Positions 1 to 7,850 of a stretch of 64,000 bases of DNA are shown one piece after another (the stretch's first letter is position 1; every line of letters starts with the position of its first letter). The position numbers were made by a program, and so were the translations under genes. The stretch comes from JAAGZL01 sp050297535 (GTDB lineage: Bacteria; Pseudomonadota; Gammaproteobacteria; Chromatiales; Chromatiaceae), in NCBI GenBank assembly GCA_050297535.1, contig JBNKSV010000004.1:26396-90395 (forward strand), given 5' to 3'. The notes beneath the pieces are model-generated. The model searched no databases, was not told the origin of the DNA, and saw nothing but the letters and a program-made list of their open reading frames with translations.

Positions 1-2454
1 AAGAATCTCGAAGTGCTCCAGACCCTGTTCGTGTTCACTCATGGGCATGATCAGCTGGCGGCTCAGATATAGCCGGCCATCTTCAATGGCGGACTGAATC
101 TCGGTAACCCAGCGCATCTCACCCTGGCGTCTCGCTGTCTCTTTATCATCCGCCATATGGATATGCACGCGATTACGCCCCATATCTTTGGCTACATAGC
201 AAGCGGCATCCGCGGCGCTCATAACCATATCAATGCTGGCAGTCTCTTCAGTTATAGCAGCAATGCCCACGCTCACACCGGTAGTGAAGGTCTTATCATC
301 CCAGGAAAACCGGAACTCCTTTACCGCCTCGCATATCTTTAAGGCAAGCGTCTCTGCGCGCTCCAAACCGCACTCCTCCAGCAACAAACCAAACTCATCT
401 CCGCCCAGACGAGCCAGGGTATCGTTTTGCCTTAGACTGTTTTGCAGCATTTTTGCGATCATCTGCAGCATGGCGTCACCCGCAACATGTCCACAGGTAT
501 CATTCACCAATTTAAACTGATCCAGATCCATGTAACAAAGTGCATGTTGCGATAGGTTGGAACGCGCATCCTGCAGCGCCTTCATCAGACTCTGCTCAAA
601 GGCGTATCTGTTCAGAAGCCTGGTCAGAGGATCATGGGTTGCCAGAAAGCTCAGCCGCTGTTCCAGGGCGTAGCTCTCAGTTACATCCCGGAATACCGTC
701 ACCGCCCCCAGCACCTCACCCTCTTCGATGATGGGATAAGCCGAGTATTCGACTGGAAACGAGGTGCCATCCTTGCGCCAGAACACCTCTTTTTGCACCC
801 GGCACGGGGTTCCAGTGCGGAATGCATCATATATTGGACAGGATTCTACCGGATAGGGCGAACCATCTTCATGGCTATGGTGGGTAAGGTCATGGGAGGA
901 CCTGCCGATGATGTCTTCGTACGCAAATCCCAGCATCTCCAGGGCCGACTGATTGATGAAGGTACACGCGCCATCTGCATCTATACCGAAGATACCCTCG
1001 CCGGTTGACTCCAACAACAAGCGCAACTGACTATTCAACCGCCGCGTCTCTATACTCGAGTCCTTGAGCTGTTGGTGCGCCAGTCTGTGTTCCTGAACAA
1101 GGTTATAGTTGTGGATCGCATACGAGATCTCCGCCGCCATCTCATCCAGGAGCTCAATCATATCATCTCTAAAAAATCCTCCGTCTTTAGAGAACACACA
1201 AAATACCCCTATGGGTTTACCACTCTCCCTTAGGGGGAAAATCGCGGCGGAACACAAGGCATTCTGCATCAACATCTTTTGCCACTGTGCAGATGGATAA
1301 TCTCCTTTCGCGTCATTCGTAATAATCGCGCGATTTTCTTTGACGGCAATGACTATCGGAGCGATATTCTCTCGCCCATTCGGAACCGTAGAGAATGTTA
1401 TCTCTTCAATATTATCCCCGGTGGTCTCAGCTATGACTAGATTCTCTCCTTCCTCATCCAATAGCCCTATACATGCCTGATCCATACCGCCACATTCGAC
1501 CGCTATGCGGCAGGTATCTGCAAACAACTCTTGTTGGGAATCCAGCCGGGTTATGCTTTTCGAGGTCCAAAAGAGTGCGGCATACAACGACTTTTGCACT
1601 TCCAAGGCCCGTTCACGCGCCCTCATCTTCGACGCCATATCATCGAATGCCAGAGACACCTGCGTAATCTCATCATTCCCTGGCAGCCTTGCATGCCCCG
1701 AATAATCACCATGGGAGATCCTGACTACGACATCTTTGAGCTTGCTGATACGGGAAATGACGGCGCCCTGCAACAACCAGGACAAGATAAAAAACGTCGC
1801 CGCAAGACCGCCAAAATGGCTAATAGCATTTGCCCAAAGCCGCTGGCTGACCCGCTGTTCGATAATAGAGGCGGGCAGTTTGATACTCATCAACCCGCCG
1901 AAGTCACCGGGTTTGTAGCCGTAGCCCAAATGGTATCGCTTCTTAACACTCTCTGGGGCCTCATCATAGCTGCCGTGGCATTCCAAACAGCGCTGCTCCA
2001 TCCAAATAGGCTGGGAATAATGGTAATAAGGCTCGCCATCTTTATTTATGAAAGGTACCATCCTCTCCTTTTCTGAGGGTCTCTCACGAAAATAGCGAAT
2101 GGCCTCCATCTCAATCTCATCGGCCATATTGCCGGGATTACGCGGAACATCAGACACATTATTGAAACTAAGGCCGGAGTCGATCCAGTTCCTAAACTCC
2201 ATGGATATGCGACCTATGGCCGCTGCAGGCAACAATCCCAAGGTAAGATCATTAATCGGCACCTTATGCGCAATAATGTATTTCTGATATGTGGCCCTAA
2301 AGGCCATTACCATCCCACGTACAATACGCGCGTTACTTCTGATGTCATTAACAACCTCAGACCTGATTTGTTTATGGTTGAGATATTCAACGAGGACAAA
2401 ATGCCCTATAAATACTACGGCTACAGCAGCGAAAACTTTTGTTTTTAAGCGCAT
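1..2454 (-). CDS. Membrane-bound haem-c sensor with GGDEF/EAL output (3' end outside window)
   Basis: The frame is open from an ATG at 2454, with an in-frame stop 12 bases upstream, to the window edge: 818 codons, no stop. Visible in order: an N-terminal membrane segment (about 8-24), a periplasmic DUF3365/Tll0287-like domain carrying a c-type haem motif CLECH (156-160), a second membrane segment (about 212-232), HAMP, a GAF-like region, a PAS domain, a GGDEF domain with an intact GGDEF signature (684-688), and the first residues of an EAL domain. An RxxD inhibitory site (RQND) lies five residues before GGDEF, so product-inhibited c-di-GMP synthesis is likely. From family knowledge the haem domain should sense redox state or a small gas; that is inference. 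It is divergent from glk. Catalytic competence of the EAL part cannot be judged here. Confidence 0.85.
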   Translation of the reverse strand, partial: MRLKTKVFAAVAVVFIGHFVLVEYLNHKQIRSEVVNDIRSNARIVRGMVMAFRATYQKYIIAHKVPINDLTLGLLPAAAIGRISMEFRNWIDSGLSFNNVSDVPRNPGNMADEIEMEAIRYFRERPSEKERMVPFINKDGEPYYHYSQPIWMEQRCLECHGSYDEAPESVKKRYHLGYGYKPGDFGGLMSIKLPASIIEQRVSQRLWANAISHFGGLAATFFILSWLLQGAVISRISKLKDVVVRISHGDYSGHARLPGNDEITQVSLAFDDMASKMRARERALEVQKSLYAALFWTSKSITRLDSQQELFADTCRIAVECGGMDQACIGLLDEEGENLVIAETTGDNIEEITFSTVPNGRENIAPIVIAVKENRAIITNDAKGDYPSAQWQKMLMQNALCSAAIFPLRESGKPIGVFCVFSKDGGFFRDDMIELLDEMAAEISYAIHNYNLVQEHRLAHQQLKDSSIETRRLNSQLRLLLESTGEGIFGIDADGACTFINQSALEMLGFAYEDIIGRSSHDLTHHSHEDGSPYPVESCPIYDAFRTGTPCRVQKEVFWRKDGTSFPVEYSAYPIIEEGEVLGAVTVFRDVTESYALEQRLSFLATHDPLTRLLNRYAFEQSLMKALQDARSNLSQHALCYMDLDQFKLVNDTCGHVAGDAMLQMIAKMLQNSLRQNDTLARLGGDEFGLLLEECGLERAETLALKICEAVKEFRFSWDDKTFTTGVSVGIAAITEETASIDMVMSAADAACYVAKDMGRNRVHIHMADDKETARRQGEMRWVTEIQSAIEDGRLYLSRQLIMPMSEHEQGLEHFEIL

Positions 2455-2591
2455 ATATGATAATCAAGTAGATTTTCTACATCGGCACAACATCTATAGA
2501 ACACAGGATTGGTTATCGGCAGTTGTCACATATACTTTATTAAATACATAGCTACTATAACCATCATTGCAATAAGGATTACATCTGACCC

Positions 2592-3575
2592 ATGATCATC
2601 CTATGCGGAGACATCGGCGGCACCAAGTCCAGGCTGGCAATATTCGATCTTGCCAGCTTTCCCAAGCCTATAATCGAACACTCATATCCCAGCAATGAGT
2701 ACGGCTCGTTTACCGAAATCGTCCAGGACCTCATCTCCAAACATGTTGGCCCTATAGCATATGCCGCTTTCGGCATTGCCGGGCCAATCTTGGGGCGTAG
2801 CTGCAAGACCACCAACCTACCCTGGCAAATAGATGCCGACCAGCTTGAACAGGCGTTTCCAATAACTTCCGTGCATCTGCTAAACGATCTGGAGGCGACG
2901 GCATACGGCATATCCGCCCTGGATGCAGGAGATCTTTATACTTTGCAGCATGGCAATTCGGATGCTCACGGCAATAGGGCGGTGATCGCGGCCGGTACCG
3001 GGCTGGGCCAGGCCGGGATGTTTTGGGATGGCAACCGGCATATCCCCTTTGCCACAGAGGGAGGACATGGCGATTTTGCCCCGGGCAGCGATCTGGAAAT
3101 CGCACTGTTATCGTATCTCAAGGCAGATACTAACAATCTATGTTGGGAGGATCTCCTCTCCGGCCCCGGCCTGGTCTCTATCTACAATTTTCTCTTATCC
3201 CAAAGCCCGGACCAGCCCCAGAACCATATACATACTGCGGAGGAGATCAGTATGCGCGCCGAGCAGGGTCAGGACCAATTATGCGTGAAAAGCCTTGAGA
3301 TCTTCACCCGGATGTACGGCGCAGAGGCCGGCAACTTGGCGCTCAAGATGATGGCAACCGGCGGCATCTATCTCGGCGGTGGTATCGCACCCAAAATATT
3401 GCCCTGGCTTAAACAGCCACCATTTCTTACGGCCTTTCGGCAAAAAGGCAAGATGCAGGATCTAATGCGTTCCATCCCGGTTCGGGTAATCCTGAATGAC
3501 CGGGCCGCGCTCTACGGTCCCGCGCTCTATCTCAAAGAGCGAGTATTATCCAAATCCGTCTCTACAAGCTGTTGA
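2592..3575 (+). CDS. glk: Glucokinase
   Basis: A 327-residue protein of the bacterial glucokinase (Glk) family, which phosphorylates glucose with ATP in the cytoplasm to feed glycolysis. The N-terminal phosphate-binding motif CGDIGGTKSRLAIFD, the central LLNDLEATAYG segment with the catalytic Asp, the AGTGLGQA segment, and the EGGHGDFAP motif are all present. Length matches the family (about 320). The ATG has only a weak ribosome site. It is transcribed away from the haem-c sensor gene and converges on the ABC permease with a 29-base gap and no obvious terminator. Confidence 0.88.
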   Translation: MIILCGDIGGTKSRLAIFDLASFPKPIIEHSYPSNEYGSFTEIVQDLISKHVGPIAYAAFGIAGPILGRSCKTTNLPWQIDADQLEQAFPITSVHLLNDLEATAYGISALDAGDLYTLQHGNSDAHGNRAVIAAGTGLGQAGMFWDGNRHIPFATEGGHGDFAPGSDLEIALLSYLKADTNNLCWEDLLSGPGLVSIYNFLLSQSPDQPQNHIHTAEEISMRAEQGQDQLCVKSLEIFTRMYGAEAGNLALKMMATGGIYLGGGIAPKILPWLKQPPFLTAFRQKGKMQDLMRSIPVRVILNDRAALYGPALYLKERVLSKSVSTSC

Positions 3576-3604
3576 AATTATTCGCCTGCCTACACAAATT
3601 TCAA

Positions 3605-4705
3605 CTAATCTAGACGCTTATGAAACCGCTTAGTAGCCACCACCAGGGTGACGGCGGCAAAGGCGAACAGGGCGTAGATCTCCGACAGCATGTCGCCAAT
3701 ACCGGCGCCACGCAACATGATGCCGTGGATCAAACGGGTAAAGTGGGTCAAAGGTAAAACCTCGGCTATATATTGCGCGGCCTGAGGCATGCCATCAAAC
3801 GGGAACATGAAACCGGACAGCAGGATCGACGGCAGGAAAAAGAAGAAGGTGATCTGCATGGCCTGAAACTGACTCTGGGCCACGGTGGAGATGACCAGCC
3901 CCAGGGTCAGATTGGCGGCGATAAAGATTAGCGCCGCCAGATAAACGTCGACCAGACTTCCCATTACCGGCACGTTAAATAGTAGATTTCCCAATAACAG
4001 GATCAGCGTGACCTGGACCAGACCGATGAAGATATAAGGCAATATCTTGCCCACCATCAACTCGCCATTGCGCACTGGTGTATTGATCAGCAACTCCAGG
4101 TTGCCGCGCTCGCGCTCGCGCACAATGGCCATGGCGGTAAACATCACCATAGTCATGGTTAGGATCACCCCGATCAATCCCGGCACAATATTCACAGCTG
4201 AACGCCGCTCCGGGTTAAAGGGGTTGTATATCTCGAACAGATCTCCCGACCTCTGTACCCGTGGTGCAATATCTTGCCTCAACTGCATCTTGCTAAGCTG
4301 CAGCGCCGCACTGAGCACCAACGGATCAGAACCATCCACCAGCAGTTGCGCCCCTGGGCGTTCCGGCTGTTGCAGACGACGTTCAAAATCCGGCGGGATA
4401 AATATCCCAACAGCAATCTCGCCCTGGCGCAACATCTCAAGCAACTCCTTGGCACTATTCGCACTGCGAACCGGTTCTAACACCTGTGAGGCACGCGCCA
4501 TAGACACCAGTTCCCGGGACAACTCGGTTCCGGCCTGATCCGCCACCCCGGCGCGCAGATGGCGCACATCAGTGTTGATGGCGTATCCGAACAGCATGAT
4601 CTGCAACAGGGGAATACCCACGATCATACCGAAGGTAAGCCGATCACGACTCAACTGCCGTACCTCTTTGCGCGCAATAGCCAGCAAGCGGCTTCTGCAG
4701 TTCAT
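3605..4705 (-). CDS. ABC-2 type transporter permease
   Basis: A 366-residue inner-membrane permease of the ABC-2 family (YbhS/YbhR/YhhJ-like). It has one N-terminal membrane helix (about 24-43), a large periplasmic domain, and a block of five hydrophobic helices in the C-terminal half starting near NIVPGLIGVILTMTM. Its ATG overlaps the stop of the ATPase gene by four bases (ATGA), so the two are translationally coupled. E. coli ybhGFSR has two permeases and this unit has one, so it probably works as a homodimer with the ATPase dimer (inference). Substrate unknown; relatives export drugs or cationic compounds. Confidence 0.88.
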   Translation of the reverse strand: MNCRSRLLAIARKEVRQLSRDRLTFGMIVGIPLLQIMLFGYAINTDVRHLRAGVADQAGTELSRELVSMARASQVLEPVRSANSAKELLEMLRQGEIAVGIFIPPDFERRLQQPERPGAQLLVDGSDPLVLSAALQLSKMQLRQDIAPRVQRSGDLFEIYNPFNPERRSAVNIVPGLIGVILTMTMVMFTAMAIVRERERGNLELLINTPVRNGELMVGKILPYIFIGLVQVTLILLLGNLLFNVPVMGSLVDVYLAALIFIAANLTLGLVISTVAQSQFQAMQITFFFFLPSILLSGFMFPFDGMPQAAQYIAEVLPLTHFTRLIHGIMLRGAGIGDMLSEIYALFAFAAVTLVVATKRFHKRLD

Positions 4706-5643
4706 CCTCGCTCCTCCTGATAGCGCCCCTGGGTGGCAGCAACAAAGACATCCTCTAGGCTAGGTGGAGCAAGGTGGGCATCTCCTGTCACATCTGCGTC
4801 CCGCAAGGCCGCCTGCATCCTCTTATCCGGTTCTGGAACATCCTTCTCCAACAGCACCCGCAATCTCGCCCCCAACTGGGTCACACTAAACACCCCTGGT
4901 TGTCGCTCCAGGGCATGGCGGGCAGCACTGGGGTCATTGGCATCAACCTCCACCACCGAGGCGTCAATACGCTCCTCCAGTTCGGACGGACTACCGTCGG
5001 CTACGATCACACCACGGTCGAGAATCGCTAGTCCGTGACACCGCTCGGCCTCATCCATATAGTGGGTGGAGACCAGGATGGTGGTGCCACGGCTCACCAG
5101 ATCGAACAGGCTCTCCCAGAAATCACGGCGACTCTTTGGGTCCACCGCGGAGGTGGGTTCATCCAAGAATAGTAATTCCGGTTCATGCAGGACCGCCGCC
5201 GCCAGGGCCAAACGCTGACGCTGGCCGCCACTCATGGTTCCGGCACGCCGATCCCTGAGTTCTTCCAGATGATATACATGTAACAGCTCTTCTATGCGGC
5301 TACGGCGCCGATTGGTTGGCAGACAATAAATCTCAGAAATAAATTGCAAATTCTCCCAGGTGGTCAGGTCCTCGTAGAGAGAGAAGCGCTGGGTCATGTA
5401 GCCGATTTTGTGTTTTAGGACCTCGGCCTCATCCGGCACTTTTAAACCTAGCACCTCAACTTCGCCTTCACTGGGGATAAGCAAACCACACAACATACGG
5501 ATACTGGTGGACTTGCCAGAACCGTTGGGGCCAAGAAAGCCATAGATCTTGGCGCGCGGGATATGCAGGTCAATATTGTTCACTGCCACCAGATCGCCGA
5601 AGCGGCGGGTAAGACCGCGGGTGATGATGGCGGCCTCACTCAC
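4702..5643 (-). CDS. ABC transporter ATP-binding protein
   Basis: A 313-residue cytoplasmic ATPase that would energise the adjacent ABC-2 permease. Walker A GPNGSGKST (about 38-46), the ABC signature MSGGQRQRLALA, Walker B LLFLDEPTSAVDP and the switch His (STHYMDEAE) are all intact, followed by a C-terminal extension common in drug-export ATPases. It is a single nucleotide-binding domain, whereas E. coli YbhF carries two. Start and stop codons overlap those of its neighbours by four bases on both sides. Confidence 0.9.
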   Translation of the reverse strand: MSEAAIITRGLTRRFGDLVAVNNIDLHIPRAKIYGFLGPNGSGKSTSIRMLCGLLIPSEGEVEVLGLKVPDEAEVLKHKIGYMTQRFSLYEDLTTWENLQFISEIYCLPTNRRRSRIEELLHVYHLEELRDRRAGTMSGGQRQRLALAAAVLHEPELLFLDEPTSAVDPKSRRDFWESLFDLVSRGTTILVSTHYMDEAERCHGLAILDRGVIVADGSPSELEERIDASVVEVDANDPSAARHALERQPGVFSVTQLGARLRVLLEKDVPEPDKRMQAALRDADVTGDAHLAPPSLEDVFVAATQGRYQEERG

Positions 5644-6401
5644 TCCTCCGTCTCCTGCAACTCCCCGTCGACCGGCAGTCCTGCTGGCAGGTCGCCTGCG
5701 CCACTCAGGGCCACCTCAACCAGATATGAAAGATTGCTACGCTCATGTTCGCTCAGGGCATAAAACGGGGTGAACACCGGATCACTGGAGATGCGCCGCA
5801 CCTTTCCTTCCAGCGGGTCTGCACGCCCATCCACCAACACCCGCACGCTATCCCCCACCCTAATCAAACTACGCTGTGACTCGGGGGCATAGAGACGCGC
5901 ATAGGGGGCATCGCCCACAAGCATAACCGCCAGCACCGATCCGGCTGGCGGTCTCTCACCGACCTCAAAGGGCAGTGCATCCACTCGCCCATAACTAGGC
6001 GCACGAATACTAAGACGTTGCAAAGACAACTGCGCCTGCTCTTCCTCGGCCTGGGCCTGTTCCCAAGCGCTTTGCGCCCTATCCAGCTGTTCCGGGCTGG
6101 AAAGATTCTGTTTGATAAGCTGCTGCTGACGTCCCAATTCGCGCTTGGCCTGTACGGCTCGGGCTGCAGCGCTCGCCAGCACCGCACGGGCGCGGCTGGT
6201 ATCAAGCTGTACCAACAAGGCCCCGGCTTCTACCTGCTGTCCCTCATGCACCTTGATCTCAGCGATAGGCTCTGCCTCCTCGTTACTCAACTCTACTCGA
6301 TCCCAGGCGAGTTCACCCACCATGCGTCCATCCATCCCTGAACCACAGCCCGTCAACCAAAGCGTGATAATAACTAACAGGAGAATTGATATAGGTTTCA
6401 T
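5640..6401 (-). CDS. HlyD-family membrane fusion lipoprotein
   Basis: A 253-residue periplasmic adaptor of the HlyD/YbhG type, linking an inner-membrane exporter to the outer envelope. It begins with a lipoprotein signal ending in the lipobox LTGC (Cys 19). A lipoyl/biotinyl-like half (AEIKVHEGQQVEAGALLVQLD), an Ala/Gln-rich alpha-helical hairpin (about 70-135) and a second lipoyl half (LSIRAPSYGRVDAL) follow, then a beta-barrel. It is short for the family. Its four-base overlaps with the TetR gene upstream and the ATPase downstream place it in one coupled operon. Confidence 0.87.
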   Translation of the reverse strand: MKPISILLLVIITLWLTGCGSGMDGRMVGELAWDRVELSNEEAEPIAEIKVHEGQQVEAGALLVQLDTSRARAVLASAAARAVQAKRELGRQQQLIKQNLSSPEQLDRAQSAWEQAQAEEEQAQLSLQRLSIRAPSYGRVDALPFEVGERPPAGSVLAVMLVGDAPYARLYAPESQRSLIRVGDSVRVLVDGRADPLEGKVRRISSDPVFTPFYALSEHERSNLSYLVEVALSGAGDLPAGLPVDGELQETEE

Positions 6402-7054
6402 TTCTTCACCTCGGCACCGTCATAGAACAGGCGTAACGCATGGGTAATCCAGCTCCGGACAAAATCTTCGTCCATTTCCAGTCCGAGGGCCGGTTCCACC
6501 ACCGGTCTGCTGATAAACGGAAACACGGCCATACTTAGTAGAGAAAGCGTGGCCAATACAGGATCTAGATCCGCACGCAAGCGACCTGCATTGCACTCCT
6601 CATTAATCAGAGCAGGCACCATCTGTCCGGCGCGGACGGCAAAACGCCGAACAAACAGTTCACGAAAATTACCATCGCCATACAACACCTCGCGCACCAC
6701 CAAGTTTGGCACCCAAGGATTCGCTGCCAGCATACGCACATATGATTCGACAAACTGAGAAAGGCTTGGACGCTCCGCTGGTTGCAGTTCCAGTTGTTGC
6801 AATAGCGGGGTAAACCGCTCTTCAAGCATGCTGGTGTACAGTCCCTCTTTACCTCCGAAATGATAATGAATCATGGCCGGATTGACCTTGGCTTGTGTGG
6901 CAATCTGACGCAGGGAGACTGCGGCAAATTCGCGTCTAGCAAACAGATCGCGGGCGGCGTCCAACAAGGCCTGGCGACTCTGCTCCGGCGCCCTGCCTCT
7001 GGGCCGGCCAGGACGGGCGCGTGTTGGTCTAACGGTTTGTGCTTTTCTAGGCAT
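6398..7054 (-). CDS. TetR-family transcriptional regulator (CecR-like)
   Basis: A 218-residue TetR-type repressor. A basic N-terminal tail rich in Arg and Pro precedes the helix-turn-helix (about 26-72: QALLDAARDLFARREF ... NPAMIHYHFGGKEGLY), and a helical ligand-binding domain follows. It is the first gene of the exporter operon and ends in a four-base overlap with the HlyD gene, the same arrangement as E. coli cecR-ybhGFSR. Autorepression of the operon is likely, given the paired TTAATTAA palindromes just before its start codon. The inducing ligand is unknown. Confidence 0.88.
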   Translation of the reverse strand: MPRKAQTVRPTRARPGRPRGRAPEQSRQALLDAARDLFARREFAAVSLRQIATQAKVNPAMIHYHFGGKEGLYTSMLEERFTPLLQQLELQPAERPSLSQFVESYVRMLAANPWVPNLVVREVLYGDGNFRELFVRRFAVRAGQMVPALINEECNAGRLRADLDPVLATLSLLSMAVFPFISRPVVEPALGLEMDEDFVRSWITHALRLFYDGAEVKK

Positions 7055-7057
7055 AGA

Positions 7058-7081
7058 TTAATTAATACGCCGTTTAATTAA
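7058..7081. promoter_or_regulatory. Candidate TetR operator (paired TTAATTAA palindromes)
   Basis: Two copies of the 8-base palindrome TTAATTAA occur at 7058-7065 and 7074-7081, with centres 16 bases apart, immediately upstream of the TetR start codon at 7054. Paired palindromes next to a tetR gene are the usual place for an autoregulatory operator. That this protein binds here is inference. Confidence 0.45.
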
Positions 7082-7233
7082 TTGAGTCAAGGTCCTAATC
7101 GTCAACGAAAAACCAGCCCCTTGGCGAATTCTCCGCCAAGGAGGTTTGCGATTGACCTTAACCCGATTCAAACAAATTTTCGCCAGCGCCTGTTTCTATC
7201 CTCAATACCACACCGGGGAGACAGAAATATTTA

Positions 7234-7261
7234 TTGACACCTGGGGAAAACATGCTATTTT
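7234..7261 (+). promoter_or_regulatory. Strong sigma-70-type promoter for the SpeD-like/SET unit
   Basis: A consensus -35 box TTGACA (7234-7239) is followed by a 16-base spacer and a -10 box TATTTT (7256-7261), preceded by TGC, which makes an extended -10. Transcription would start near 7268, about 175 bases before the first plausible start codon of the downstream gene. It is the best sigma-70-like promoter I saw by eye. Confidence 0.6.
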
Positions 7262-7267
7262 TCGCGA

Positions 7268-7442
7268 AATTACAACATGTAGGAGTATGACATTCCCGAG
7301 AAATTCTTGAGCCAAAGCTCAAGTATCAGACACAGGCTCGTACCTGCTGCCTGACTAGGAAAGAAAGATTACATAACGCATCTCGAGTTTTAAGTGGTTG
7401 CCCTGAACGGGTCGGCGGCTTTTAGCTTGGATGCGTTTTTTT
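7268..7442 (+). ncRNA. Structured leader RNA ending in an intrinsic terminator (candidate riboswitch, attenuator or sRNA)
   Basis: The leader between the promoter and the SpeD-like gene can form several hairpins. P2 is a perfect 7-bp stem, CTTGAGC (7306-7312) with GCTCAAG (7317-7323), loop CAAA. P3 pairs TCAG (7326-7329) with CTGA (7351-7354) and CAGG (7333-7336) with CCTG (7343-7346). A closing stem CGAGA (7297-7301)/TCTCG (7381-7385) would make a three-way junction. A terminator-like stem ACGCATC (7376-7382)/GATGCGT (7430-7436) runs straight into a T tract (7436-7442). The closing stem and terminator stem share bases 7381-7382, so they are mutually exclusive, as in transcriptional riboswitches. 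I could not match it to a known class such as 6S RNA, SAM or c-di-GMP. It could also be a free small RNA of about 175 nt. Confidence 0.5.
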
Positions 7443-7472
7443 ATGGCTGTTTCACAACAAGAGGGTAGAAAA

Positions 7473-7850
7473 TTGGAAGAGTATCGAAGAATAGATATCG
7501 ATGGAGTCAGGTACTACGGGAAACATCTCATTGTTACTGCCCGTGGTTGCAACGAAAACATCCTGGACAAAGATAAGATGGCCGCATATATGACAGACTT
7601 GGTTGACCGTATCGACATGGTTGCCTTCGGAGACCCCATCGTGGAACGCTTTGGCGGCGGCATCGAAGTCGGTATCTCTGCCGTACAGTTGATTGAGACC
7701 AGCGCCATCGTGATTCACACCAACGACCAGGCACGGGATATGTATCTCGACGTATTCAGCTGCAAAACCTTTTTAGAACAAGATGTCCTGGATTTTACCC
7801 AGCAGATATTCGCCCCTTCTTCAACCAATTACCAGGTATTCTTCCGATGA
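7473..7850 (+). CDS. SpeD-like pyruvoyl-dependent decarboxylase (AdoMet decarboxylase family)
   Basis: A protein of about 125 residues related to bacterial S-adenosylmethionine decarboxylase (SpeD), a self-cleaving enzyme with a pyruvoyl group. Numbering from the TTG start, the processing Ser (77), catalytic His (82, in IHT) and Cys (97, in DVFSC) keep exactly the spacing of the Thermotoga enzyme (S63, H68, C83). The usual Glu before the Ser is Thr here, and the HTWPE segment has become HTNDQ, so substrate preference may have changed. TTG at 7473 is preceded by GAGGGT at good spacing. ATG at 7443 directly abuts the leader's T tract and lacks a ribosome site, and ATG at 7431 lies inside the terminator stem. 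The stop overlaps the SET gene by four bases. AdoMet, arginine or ornithine decarboxylation are all possible. Confidence 0.75.
   Translation: MEEYRRIDIDGVRYYGKHLIVTARGCNENILDKDKMAAYMTDLVDRIDMVAFGDPIVERFGGGIEVGISAVQLIETSAIVIHTNDQARDMYLDVFSCKTFLEQDVLDFTQQIFAPSSTNYQVFFR

Noticed and set aside
7268..7442. 6S RNA
   Set aside because: Length fits, but the 5' and 3' ends do not pair into the long closing stem, and the conserved central bubble sequences are not visible.
7431..7442. ATG at 7431 as start of the SpeD-like gene
   Set aside because: It lies within the 3' arm of the terminator stem and its T tract, and has no ribosome site.
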